A stretch of 52,136 nt of DNA from Bacteroidota bacterium (lineage in GTDB: Bacteria; Bacteroidota; Bacteroidia; Chitinophagales; Chitinophagaceae). A model generated the notes under the pieces. It saw only the letters and a program-made list of their open reading frames with translations, was not told where the DNA came from and ran no database searches. The stretch lies in contig JAPLEO010000103.1 in NCBI GenBank assembly GCA_026391125.1, positions 1 to 52,136 on the forward strand, read 5' to 3'. Within the stretch, counting starts at the first letter, position 1; each line of letters begins with the position of its first letter. Shown here one piece after another: positions 34,114 through 41,952 of this stretch. The position numbers and the translations under genes were made by a program.

Positions 34114-34458
34114 TTATTGCTTAGTCCAATAAATTGTCTTAGAAAAAATTGACTTTCTAGCAACAATTTTGATCTTGTTTCCATCTAAAAGGAATTCCCC
34201 GTTTGCAGTAATATTTTTTATTGGATTAGTGATTTCAGAAACCCATTTGTTATCTTTAAATTGAAGGTCTTTCACAATTACTTGTTTGTGGATGGTTCCC
34301 ATTCCAATAAACCCTGTCCCATTTTTTGAGATCTCTATAATGTTCCCTTCTTCTGTTTTCCATTTTCCTGAAAAATCGTCTGTTGATTTTTGAGCAAAAG
34401 AACAAAAGCCTATGAATAGCATCAAAGTAAAAAGCGCCAATGATTTGTGTTTCGTCAT
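34114..34458 (-). CDS. Small secreted protein, DUF2147-like
   Basis: A 114-residue protein with a signal peptide (1-22, ending CSFAQ). The mature domain, DDFSGKWKTEEGNIIEISKNGTGFIGMG and later GEFLLDGNKIKIVARKSIFSKTIYWTK, resembles a shortened DUF2147/lipocalin-like beta barrel. Function is unknown. It lies 71 bp upstream of icmF on the same strand, but icmF seems to have its own promoter (TATTTTTA near its start). The 233-bp gap upstream of this gene contains an inverted ATCCCTT/AAGGGAT pair (34512-34518 and 34565-34571) of unclear use. Confidence 0.65.
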   Translation of the reverse strand: MTKHKSLALFTLMLFIGFCSFAQKSTDDFSGKWKTEEGNIIEISKNGTGFIGMGTIHKQVIVKDLQFKDNKWVSEITNPIKNITANGEFLLDGNKIKIVARKSIFSKTIYWTKQ

Positions 34459-34679
34459 AATTAAGGAAAGATAATAATGAATAAATAAACAAGAAAAATA
34501 ATCAACAAAGTATCCCTTGCAGAATGGTAGTTTTACCGGTACTCAAGGAAAGAATGATGATAAAAAGGGATGTTTTAATAATTTGAACCATCTATATTTT
34601 TTAGCTCCTATTTAAACTACAAGATTCCATTTAACAAAATGAGTCTTACACAGGTTGGAATTTTTCTTAACTTCAAGCA

Positions 34680-34686
34680 TAACTTG
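34680..34686 (+). promoter_or_regulatory. Promoter of the aldose epimerase gene
   Basis: TTGG (34655-34658) and TAACTTG (34680-34686) are spaced 21 bp, as expected for Bacteroidota -33/-7 elements, with ATG 34692 only 5 bp downstream. Confidence 0.4.
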
Positions 34687-34691
34687 TAACT

Positions 34692-35630
34692 ATGTCATTC
34701 GAAGTATTTATTGACCATTCTCAATCCGCTCCTGTTATAATTCTCAAAGATCTTCAAAACCAAACCAGTGCTGAAATTTACGCTTTGGGGGGAATATTAA
34801 ATGCATTTACCATTTCAAAAAGTGGTAAATCCAGTAATTTAATTGCGGGCTTTGATTCAGTAGATGATGCAAAATTGAATCTTACCAATGGATTCAAGAG
34901 CGCCAAACTTTCACCATTTGTTTGTAGGATGGCTGCTGGTAAATATCAATGGAATGAAGATACATTTCAGATAGAAAAATTCTTTCTAGAAAAACATGCC
35001 ATTCATGGAATCGTGTATGATGCAGTTTATCAAATTCAATCAACCAGAGCCGATGGGAATAGCGCATCTGTTGAATTGTTTTATGCATATCCAGGTTATG
35101 AAAAGGGCTATCCGTTCCCTTACTTGATTCAATTATTATGGAAATTAGAACAGGGAAATAAGCTAACCATAACAACAACCATTACAAATGCAAACCCTTC
35201 TGCAATACCTATTTCAGACGGTTGGCACCCCTACTTTACACTTGGCGATTCTGTAGATGATTATACCTTACAATTTGATAGTCATCAACAAGTAGCATTT
35301 GATACAGAACTCCTACCAACTGGTGAATTGATCAATGATGATCGATTTACAAATGGGGGCTCATTAAAAGGAGTTTTTCTCGACAATTGCTTTTTATTAG
35401 ACGCTTCGACCCATCATCCAAAATGTATTCTGAGCAATCAAGATTTACAATTGCTCATTGAGCCATCAATTAATTACCCATACATGCAATTTTATACTCC
35501 TGATGACAGGAAAAAAATTGCTATAGAAAATTTGAGCTCTGCACCAGATGCATTTAATAATAAAATGGGGCTCCATATTTTGGAACCCCAGGAAACAATT
35601 AATTTCTGTACAAGCTATACTGCTATTTAA
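34692..35630 (+). CDS. Aldose 1-epimerase family protein
   Basis: A 312-residue cytoplasmic protein of the galactose mutarotase superfamily. Visible family motifs are the FVCRMAAGKYQW substrate-pocket region with AIHGIVYDAVY (the His of HG), SDGWHPYFTLGD (the catalytic-type His of GWHPYF) and, at the C terminus, LHILEPQETINF with a possible catalytic Glu. The sequence is closer to the divergent YeaD/Gal-mutarotase-like group than to E. coli GalM, so sugar specificity is open. It is monocistronic and ends 6 bp before the convergent ridA stop. Confidence 0.82.
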   Translation: MSFEVFIDHSQSAPVIILKDLQNQTSAEIYALGGILNAFTISKSGKSSNLIAGFDSVDDAKLNLTNGFKSAKLSPFVCRMAAGKYQWNEDTFQIEKFFLEKHAIHGIVYDAVYQIQSTRADGNSASVELFYAYPGYEKGYPFPYLIQLLWKLEQGNKLTITTTITNANPSAIPISDGWHPYFTLGDSVDDYTLQFDSHQQVAFDTELLPTGELINDDRFTNGGSLKGVFLDNCFLLDASTHHPKCILSNQDLQLLIEPSINYPYMQFYTPDDRKKIAIENLSSAPDAFNNKMGLHILEPQETINFCTSYTAI

Positions 35631-35636
35631 ATAAGT

Positions 35637-36023
35637 TTATAACTTTTCAACAGCGATCATACTAATCTCAACATTCACACCCCTTGGCAAACCTTTCACT
35701 GCTACAGTTTCTCGTGCAGGAAAATCGCCTTGGAAATAAGTGCCATACACTGCATTCACTTGCGCAAATAAAGACATGTCGCTTAAGAAAATGGTTGTCT
35801 TCACAATATGATCAAAGCTTAACTTAGCTTCATTCAATACTGCTTGAATATTTTTCATTACCTGGTGTGTTTCAGCTTCTAAACTACTTAACTCGAGTTC
35901 GCCTGTCTCTGGTATAAAAGCAACTTGGCCACTTAAAAAAACCATTCCATTCGCACGAACGGCCTGACTATATGGTCCGATTGGAGAAGGTGCTTTATCT
36001 GTGTTGATGACTTGTTTTGGCAT
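35637..36023 (-). CDS. ridA: RidA-family enamine/imine deaminase
   Basis: A 128-residue protein from ATG 36023 (MPKQVINTDKAPSPIGPYSQAV). RidA hydrolyses reactive 2-aminoacrylate and related enamines formed by PLP enzymes. Family features are the N-terminal APSPIGPYSQAV, VFLSGQV, the catalytic Arg region FPARETVAVKGLPRG, and the closing VNVEISMIAV with the conserved Glu. A GTG or ATG seven codons upstream (36044) would add residues outside the family's normal length. Cytoplasmic trimer in characterised relatives. It is divergent from the gene at 36099. Confidence 0.94.
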   Translation of the reverse strand: MPKQVINTDKAPSPIGPYSQAVRANGMVFLSGQVAFIPETGELELSSLEAETHQVMKNIQAVLNEAKLSFDHIVKTTIFLSDMSLFAQVNAVYGTYFQGDFPARETVAVKGLPRGVNVEISMIAVEKL

Positions 36024-36073
36024 AATATTTAATTTGGTTGGCAAATTGCTGCATTTCCTTCAAGCTACCAACC

Positions 36074-36081
36074 TAAATTTG
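36074..36081 (+). promoter_or_regulatory. -7 box of the 36099 gene and tsaB
   Basis: TAAATTTG is an exact TAnnTTTG match, 17 bp before ATG 36099. Confidence 0.5.
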
Positions 36082-36098
36082 CAGACTAATCAAAAGAA

Positions 36099-36734
36099 AT
36101 GCAGATTGTTGTAAAAGCATCACCTGAACAAAAAGCGACCCTTGTATCTATGCAATGGGCCGAAAACCTGCATTGGCATTGGATCGAAAGTACTTTGTAC
36201 CCTAAGGATGCTGATCTTTATCTAGACTTATGCTATGAAGAAGATGGTTGGTTCTTTAAAGAAATAATGGATATCCCAGTATTTGTGAATGCAGTTTATA
36301 CTTTGTCGGGCCAATTACCAGTAAATGCCATCCGAATAAATGCATGGAACAGTTTTCTTAGCAGACCGATCTGGGAAATTGCTGTGGCTAACGAATTATT
36401 CAAAGCCTCAGCTATTGAACTCCTAGAAAAAATGGGTAGAAAAACAGTACTCGTTCCAGACCTACCCGGATTAATAGCTGGTAGAGTAGTAGCTATGATC
36501 ATTAATGAAGCCTATTTTGCATTGGGCGATGAGATTAGTACCAAAAACGAAATCGATATTGCTATGAAATTGGGTACGAATTATCCTTATGGTCCTTTTG
36601 AATGGGCAAAGATGATCGGACTTTCTAAAATTGCAAATTTGTTGAATATTTGTTTTCTTGAAGATGTGCGATATGCATTGGCACCAGCCCTCCAATTGGA
36701 ATTAAATCTTCAAAACAAATCTAACAGATCCTAA
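36099..36734 (+). CDS. Isolated 3-hydroxyacyl-CoA dehydrogenase C-terminal domain protein
   Basis: A 211-residue protein. Residues about 120-200 match the 3HCDH C-terminal domain: VPDLPGLIAGRVVAMIINEAYFALGD, DIAMKLGTNYPYGPFEWAKMIGL. In full enzymes this domain completes the active site and dimer. The first 115 residues lack the GxGxxG Rossmann motif and look like a short alpha/beta remnant (WNSFLSRPIWEIAV resembles the end of a Rossmann domain). NAD binding is therefore unlikely, and the protein may have another role or be a degraded dehydrogenase. It is 2 bp upstream of tsaB in an operon. Confidence 0.75.
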   Translation: MQIVVKASPEQKATLVSMQWAENLHWHWIESTLYPKDADLYLDLCYEEDGWFFKEIMDIPVFVNAVYTLSGQLPVNAIRINAWNSFLSRPIWEIAVANELFKASAIELLEKMGRKTVLVPDLPGLIAGRVVAMIINEAYFALGDEISTKNEIDIAMKLGTNYPYGPFEWAKMIGLSKIANLLNICFLEDVRYALAPALQLELNLQNKSNRS

Positions 36735-36736
36735 AC

Positions 36737-37420
36737 ATGTCATTGATTTTACAAATAGATACCGCCACAGAACACGCAAGCATTTGCCTAAGTAATCAGG
36801 GCATTCCTATTCATTCAATGACGAGTGCGGATCAGAAAAATCATGGATCATTCCTTCAGCCAGCGATTCAATCAATCATGAAAACTGCTGGTTTGTCGCT
36901 ATCTAATATTGATGCCATTGCAGTTACTGAGGGCCCTGGATCATATACTGGATTGAGGGTTGGATTGGCGTCTGCCAAGGGGCTATGTTACGCATTGGAG
37001 AAGCCTTTGATCACGATCAATACATTGCAGCTGATTGCCTTATCTGCCATCAATGAACAGGGAGCCAATGCAGTTGAAGCTTGGTTTGTACCAATGATTG
37101 ATGCAAGAAGAATGGAAGTATTTACTGCCATCTATGATGGCCTGCTTAATATAGTGGAAGCACCATCCGCCAAAATACTAGATGACACATCTTTTCAATC
37201 GATGTTATCATATAAATCGTTAATTTTTTGCGGTTCGGGGGCTAAAAAATTTAATGATCTTTGCCAGCATCCAAATGCCCATTTTCCGATGGTCCAACAC
37301 CAGGCTTCAGACATGAGTACATTGGCTTTCAAAGCTTTAGAAGAAAAACGGTTCGCCGACCTGGCATATTGTGAACCCTTTTATCTCAAATCTTTTTATT
37401 CCCCTCCCTCAAAAAAATGA
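36737..37420 (+). CDS. tsaB: tRNA threonylcarbamoyladenosine biosynthesis protein TsaB
   Basis: A 227-residue ASKHA-fold protein: LQIDTATEHASICLS at the N terminus, SIMKTAGLSLSNIDAIAVTEGPGSYTGLRVGLASAKGL (the TsaB/TsaD family signature) around 45-85, and a C terminus that ends with the usual EPFYLKSF. TsaB lacks the metal-binding histidines of TsaD and acts as its scaffold in t6A37 formation. It follows the 3HCDH-C gene by 2 bp; tsaD, tsaE and tsaC are not in the window. Confidence 0.94.
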   Translation: MSLILQIDTATEHASICLSNQGIPIHSMTSADQKNHGSFLQPAIQSIMKTAGLSLSNIDAIAVTEGPGSYTGLRVGLASAKGLCYALEKPLITINTLQLIALSAINEQGANAVEAWFVPMIDARRMEVFTAIYDGLLNIVEAPSAKILDDTSFQSMLSYKSLIFCGSGAKKFNDLCQHPNAHFPMVQHQASDMSTLAFKALEEKRFADLAYCEPFYLKSFYSPPSKK

Positions 37421-37464
37421 CTTAACCCTTACATATATTGGCAAATTATTTAATCTAAAAGTCT

Positions 37465-37472
37465 TAGTTTTG
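37465..37472 (+). promoter_or_regulatory. -7 box of the ArsR-type gene
   Basis: TAGTTTTG matches TAnnTTTG exactly. A TTGG lies at 37438-37441, 23 bp upstream, slightly long for a -33 element. Confidence 0.4.
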
Positions 37473-37527
37473 TTTAACTTTACAAAGGGTGAATAATCCC
37501 TTTTTTTTAACTTTAAAACTCCCCCCC

Positions 37528-37863
37528 ATGAGTCAAACGATGCAATCAGTGATCTTAAACGCAAATAAGACAGCTTTGAAGGTTGATTTTATTCACACCA
37601 AAAAGGCTGCTTTAATCCTAAGATCCATCAACCACAAACTTAGACAGCAAATCATTAAGCTTCTCGACGAACAGCAGAAAATGACTGTTACCGAGATCTA
37701 TGTGAAATTAAGGTTAGAGCAATCTGTGGCGTCTCAGCACCTTGCAATTTTAAGAAGAGCTGGTATTGTTGCCACTTCAAGAGATGGTAAGTTTATTTAT
37801 TACTCTGTGAACTATACTCGTTTGGCAGAAGTAGTAGCATTTGTTGAAACGTTGGTAGGATAA
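37528..37863 (+). CDS. ArsR-family winged-helix regulator without cysteines
   Basis: A 111-residue regulator with the ArsR/SmtB fold: helix RSINHKLRQQIIKLLDEQQ, recognition region MTVTEIYVKLRLEQSVASQHLAILRRAGIV, and wing SRDGKFIYYSVN. It contains no Cys, so it cannot sense persulfide by the dithiol mechanism of BigR/SqrR, nor metals by thiolates. I chose ATG 37528; it is preceded directly by C7 and a T8 run, with no ribosome-binding site, and an in-frame GTG at 37489 would put these runs inside the gene. It lies upstream of the persulfide dioxygenase gene, which has its own promoter. Confidence 0.85.
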   Translation: MSQTMQSVILNANKTALKVDFIHTKKAALILRSINHKLRQQIIKLLDEQQKMTVTEIYVKLRLEQSVASQHLAILRRAGIVATSRDGKFIYYSVNYTRLAEVVAFVETLVG

Positions 37864-37939
37864 TATTCTACCCCAACCCCCTTTTTTATTAAAAAGCTGA
37901 CTTTCTGGCCATTTCTTATTGTGGCCTGAAGCTTGCTAT

Positions 37940-37947
37940 TATCTTTG
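37940..37947 (+). promoter_or_regulatory. -7 box of the persulfide dioxygenase gene
   Basis: TATCTTTG is an exact consensus match, 15 bp before ATG 37963. It lies between the ArsR-type gene and its neighbour, so the two need not be co-transcribed. Confidence 0.5.
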
Positions 37948-37962
37948 CTTAAAATAAATCAC

Positions 37963-39378
37963 ATGTTTGTAGAGCAATTATATACAGGCTGTTTGAGCGA
38001 AGCCGCATACTATATCGAAAGCGATGGCGAAGTAGCGGTCATAGACCCAATTCGCGATATCGAAGATTATTTACAGCTAGCTCATAAAAGAAATGCAAAA
38101 ATCAAATACATATTTGAAACGCATTTTCATGCCGACTTTGTAAGCGGCCACCTCGACCTTGCTGCTGCAACTGGTGCAACCATTATTTACGGTCCAGGCA
38201 CTGTAACCAAACTACCTGTTCATATAGCGAAGGATGGTGAAAAATTCGCATTAGGAAAATTGCAATTTGAAGTGCTTCATACTCCTGGGCATACTTTAGA
38301 AAGTAGTTGTTATTTATTGAAAGACGAACAAGGAAAAGACAGTGCCATATTTACTGGTGATACGCTTTTTGTTGGTGATGTTGGCAGGCCCGACTTAGCA
38401 CAGAAAGCGAATGAAATTAGCATGGGCGATCTTGCAGGAATGCTTTATGAAAGCCTTCAATCTAAGATCATGCCATTGGCTGATGACGTTACACTTTATC
38501 CCGGACATGGTGCAGGAAGTAGCTGTGGCAAGAGCTTGGGACCAGAAACATTTAGCACTATTGGAGAACAAAAGTTGCACAATTACGCTCTACAACAACC
38601 TGATAAAACTTCATTTATCAAAGCTGTGGTAGAAGGTTTACAAGCGCCGCCCGTTTATTTTCCTATCAATGCAAAGATCAATAAGGAAGGTTACGAAAAT
38701 ATCAATGCTGTTATTGAAAAAGGAATGAAAGCATTATCTGTTGAAGCATTCAAAAAGAAAATGAAAGAAGACAATACTTTCATTTTAGATACAAGGATCG
38801 CAACAGTTTTTACTGAAGGATTTATTCCTAGTTCGATTAGCATTGGACTAGAAGGAAGATTCGCAGAATGGGCAGGGATCATTCTACCATTCGATCAATC
38901 TATTTTATTAGTTACAGAACCTGGGAAGGAAAAAGAATCCATTATTCGTTTAGCACGTGTGGGCTTCGAAAAGTTTGTAGGCTATCTAGAAGGTGGTTAT
39001 GCGGCATGGATCGCAGCTGATGAAAGACATGACATGATCATTGACGTAGAAGCGGATGAATTGGCGATGGACATTCCTTTCGACCCCAATATTGTTGTTG
39101 TGGATGTTAGAAAAGAATCTGAATATGCAGAAAAACATGTTGCCATCGCTTTAAATATTCCTCTGGCCGATCTTACTGATCCTGCAAGCATGACAAACCT
39201 AGAAGACAATCACAATATTTATGTACACTGCGCTGGCGGATACAGAAGTGTAGTTGCTCTTTCACTTTTAAAACGTCAGGGTTTCCATAATCTAAGAAAT
39301 GTTATTGGAGGTTTTGGGCAGATCAAATTGTTGGAAGACAAAATTGAGTTCGCAAAAACACCTGAAGTAGTTAAATAA
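37963..39378 (+). CDS. Persulfide dioxygenase with two rhodanese domains (CstB/Blh-like)
   Basis: A 471-residue enzyme. The metallo-beta-lactamase domain (1-250) has the iron-binding THFHADFVSGH (His54, His56, Asp58), HTPGHTLES, FTGDTLFVGDVGRPDL and PGHGAGSSCG. Rhodanese domain one (about 262-365) has no catalytic Cys. Rhodanese domain two (about 375-465) has active loop HCAGGYRS with Cys423. This layout equals CstB of Staphylococcus, which oxidises persulfides and makes thiosulfate in sulfide detoxification. ATG 37963 is preferred to the ORF start at 37933, which precedes the -7 box. No sulfide:quinone oxidoreductase gene lies nearby. It ends at a strong terminator. Confidence 0.9.
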   Translation: MFVEQLYTGCLSEAAYYIESDGEVAVIDPIRDIEDYLQLAHKRNAKIKYIFETHFHADFVSGHLDLAAATGATIIYGPGTVTKLPVHIAKDGEKFALGKLQFEVLHTPGHTLESSCYLLKDEQGKDSAIFTGDTLFVGDVGRPDLAQKANEISMGDLAGMLYESLQSKIMPLADDVTLYPGHGAGSSCGKSLGPETFSTIGEQKLHNYALQQPDKTSFIKAVVEGLQAPPVYFPINAKINKEGYENINAVIEKGMKALSVEAFKKKMKEDNTFILDTRIATVFTEGFIPSSISIGLEGRFAEWAGIILPFDQSILLVTEPGKEKESIIRLARVGFEKFVGYLEGGYAAWIAADERHDMIIDVEADELAMDIPFDPNIVVVDVRKESEYAEKHVAIALNIPLADLTDPASMTNLEDNHNIYVHCAGGYRSVVALSLLKRQGFHNLRNVIGGFGQIKLLEDKIEFAKTPEVVK

Positions 39379-39390
39379 ATGGTCATTAAG

Positions 39391-39427
39391 AAAAAGCCCA
39401 TCTCAACAAAATGAGATGGGCTTTTTT
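39391..39427. terminator. Bidirectional terminator shared by convergent genes
   Basis: AAAAAGCCCATCTCA (39391-39405) pairs perfectly with TGAGATGGGCTTTTT (39412-39426) around a 6-nt loop. Poly-A before and poly-T after let it work both ways, and its right edge overlaps the stop codon of the acyltransferase gene. Confidence 0.9.
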
Positions 39428-40310
39428 ATTTTACTAATAAGTGTCCGTGCTTTTCTGGATCAAATTCCCATTTCCAACGTCGGTGACTCCATAAATAATT
39501 GGCTGGTTTTTTTCTAACAGCACGCTCCACATATTCTGCAAAAACTTGTGTTAGCACCCCTGGCTCATAATCATTTGGTGTAGTTGTGATCACATCTAAA
39601 TCAACGCGGTAATACCCCCGCTTCACTTTATAAAAATGTCCAAAAACTATCGCAGTATTTTTTTCTTTGGCCCCTTTTTCTGGCCCCACTACAAATGGTG
39701 TTAACCTTCCAAAAAACTTTACCCAATGTGCTTTGAATTCGCTGGGCGGATTTTGGTCTGCTGCCAAACCCATCGCATATCGATCCTCCACATAATCATC
39801 AAAATGATTTTTAAAATCCGAAGCGGGAATTAAAATTGTTCCATTTTTTTGACGCATTTTCAACATGATGCGATCCATCACTTTATTACTCAATGGTTGA
39901 TATACGCCAATAAATGGGTATCGACTCACCAAGCCGATATTCAGATTAACAATTTCCCAATTAAAAAAATGTCCGCACTCTAATTGAATGTTTTGTCCGC
40001 TGTCATATAAATTGTTCAACACTTCAGGCTCAGCAGAAAATCTTTTTTGTAACTCTTTATTGCTGATCGAAAACATTTTTATCGTTTCGAAAATCATATC
40101 AATAAAGTTGTGGTAAAAATCTTTCGCAATTCGGATACGTTCAGCTTCTGTTTTTTCTGGGAATGCAATTCCAAGATTTTTCATAACCACCTCCCTCCTA
40201 TATCCAAATCCGTAATAGACCAGGGTATAGAACACATCAGCAATAAAATACATTACACGCCATGGTATCAGTGATAGAAGATAGAAGAAACCATAAGTGA
40301 TATAATACAT
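39426..40310 (-). CDS. Lipid A biosynthesis acyltransferase (LpxL/HtrB-like)
   Basis: A 294-residue membrane-associated acyltransferase that adds a secondary acyl chain to lipid A or a related acceptor. An N-terminal TM anchor (about 5-35) is followed by the HxxxxE-type catalytic site, here ECGHFFNWEIVN (His and Glu, about 111-120), then FIGVYQPLSN, AADQNPPSE and the C-terminal YLWSHRRWKWEF typical of the family. It is 16 bp downstream of nadB on the same strand, at the end of the ispG-nadB run. Confidence 0.9.
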   Translation of the reverse strand: MYYITYGFFYLLSLIPWRVMYFIADVFYTLVYYGFGYRREVVMKNLGIAFPEKTEAERIRIAKDFYHNFIDMIFETIKMFSISNKELQKRFSAEPEVLNNLYDSGQNIQLECGHFFNWEIVNLNIGLVSRYPFIGVYQPLSNKVMDRIMLKMRQKNGTILIPASDFKNHFDDYVEDRYAMGLAADQNPPSEFKAHWVKFFGRLTPFVVGPEKGAKEKNTAIVFGHFYKVKRGYYRVDLDVITTTPNDYEPGVLTQVFAEYVERAVRKKPANYLWSHRRWKWEFDPEKHGHLLVK

Positions 40311-40326
40311 GGCAGCTAATTATGAC

Positions 40327-41922
40327 TTATAAAATGATATTCTGTAACAAATCACTTTTCTGTTGATGATCGGTATTGTAGTGTAAACCCCTGCTTTCTT
40401 TTCTAAACTGTGCACCTTTCACGATCAAATAACCCACCGTGATCAGGTTTCTTAATTCAGATAACTGAGGAGATACTTTTGTAGAACGATATAGCTCTTC
40501 TGTTTCAGTAAATAATAGATCCAATCTTTTCATGGCTCTTTCTAAACGTACATCTGTGCGTACAATACCTACATAATCACTCATCACTTGGGTTAACTCC
40601 TTCTGACTTTGAGTGATCAAGATCATCTCTCTTGGATCGCTCGTACCAGTTGCCTTCCAGTCTGGGATCCGGTATTCTATTTGGATCTCGTTGACCTTAC
40701 TACTACTATCTAAAAAGCTTCTGTGTGCAAATACCATTGCTTCTAATAAACTATTACTAGCTAAACGATTCGCACCATGTAACCCTGTACTAGCACATTC
40801 ACCACAAGCATATAAATTCTTGATCGAAGTTCTGCCCCATTCATCTGTTTTAACTCCGCCACAACTATAGTGTGCTGCTGGAGCAACAGGGATTAAATGT
40901 TGCATCGCATCAATGCCAATACTCAAACACTTTTCATAAATATTTGGAAAGTGATGAATAAATTTTTCTTTATTCATGTGCTTACAATCCAAATACACGT
41001 GTTCGGTACCAGTGCGTTTCATTTCATTATCGATGGCCCTGGCCACAATATCACGAGGAGCAAGGTCTTTGCGCTCATCGTATCTTTCCATGAAAGCCTC
41101 ACCCGATTTATTTCTTAAGATCCCTCCATCGCCCCGCACAGCTTCGGTAATTAAAAATGAAGGAGAAACACCTGGCTCGTATAAAGCAGTTGGATGAAAC
41201 TGAATAAATTCCATATTCTCGATCTTACCCTTTGCGCGATATACCATTGCAATTCCATCACCTGTTGCGATTTTCGGATTGGTAGTGGTGCGATACGCCT
41301 GACCACATCCGCCCGAAGCTAGTACTGTGATCTTTGATAATATTTTACCGATTTGATTGGTTTGTTTATTTAAAACATACACTCCATAGCAAGTAATATC
41401 TAAAGTAGATTTAGTAACAAGAAATCCTAGATGGTGCTGCGTAATAATATCAACAACAAAACAATGGTTGATCAATTCGATATTCGCCAACGCATTTAAT
41501 CGAACGAGCAATACTCTTTCCATTTCCTTGCCTGTAACATCTTTATGATGTAGGATTCGATTTTCACTATGTCCGCCTTCTTTACCCAAACTATATTCAC
41601 CCTTTTCATCTTTATCAAAATCAGCTCCTAGTTGAATGATTTCGCGGATCCGCTCTGGACCTTCTTTCACAACTATTTCAACGATTGCTTCATTACACAA
41701 ACCATCACCAGCAATCAAAGTATCATCAATATGTTTTTCGTAACTATCTTTCTCCTCATCCCATACTCCCGCAATACCACCTTGTGCATATTTGGTATTG
41801 GTTTCATCAGCATCAGTTTTAGTGATGATGGTGATTTTCTTATCGGGATGTAGCTCTGCCATTTTTAATGCATAGGTTAATCCTGCTATTCCCGACCCTA
41901 TTACTAGGAAGTCTGTTTCCAT
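40327..41922 (-). CDS. nadB: L-aspartate oxidase
   Basis: A 531-residue FAD enzyme that makes iminoaspartate for NAD synthesis. The FAD-binding Rossmann motif GSGIAGLTYALKM is at the N terminus. The family's active-site and substrate region includes YAQGGIAGV, EGGHSENRILHHKDVTGKEMERVL, GGCGQAYRTTTNP, and APAAHYSCGGVKTDEWG. The C-terminal helical domain covers about 430-531. The usual length is 530-540. Quinolinate synthase nadA is not in the window. It lies 30 bp downstream of ispG and 16 bp upstream of the acyltransferase gene. Confidence 0.96.
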   Translation of the reverse strand: METDFLVIGSGIAGLTYALKMAELHPDKKITIITKTDADETNTKYAQGGIAGVWDEEKDSYEKHIDDTLIAGDGLCNEAIVEIVVKEGPERIREIIQLGADFDKDEKGEYSLGKEGGHSENRILHHKDVTGKEMERVLLVRLNALANIELINHCFVVDIITQHHLGFLVTKSTLDITCYGVYVLNKQTNQIGKILSKITVLASGGCGQAYRTTTNPKIATGDGIAMVYRAKGKIENMEFIQFHPTALYEPGVSPSFLITEAVRGDGGILRNKSGEAFMERYDERKDLAPRDIVARAIDNEMKRTGTEHVYLDCKHMNKEKFIHHFPNIYEKCLSIGIDAMQHLIPVAPAAHYSCGGVKTDEWGRTSIKNLYACGECASTGLHGANRLASNSLLEAMVFAHRSFLDSSSKVNEIQIEYRIPDWKATGTSDPREMILITQSQKELTQVMSDYVGIVRTDVRLERAMKRLDLLFTETEELYRSTKVSPQLSELRNLITVGYLIVKGAQFRKESRGLHYNTDHQQKSDLLQNIIL

Positions 41923-41952
41923 TCTTACAATTTCTTAATTAAATATAAATGT

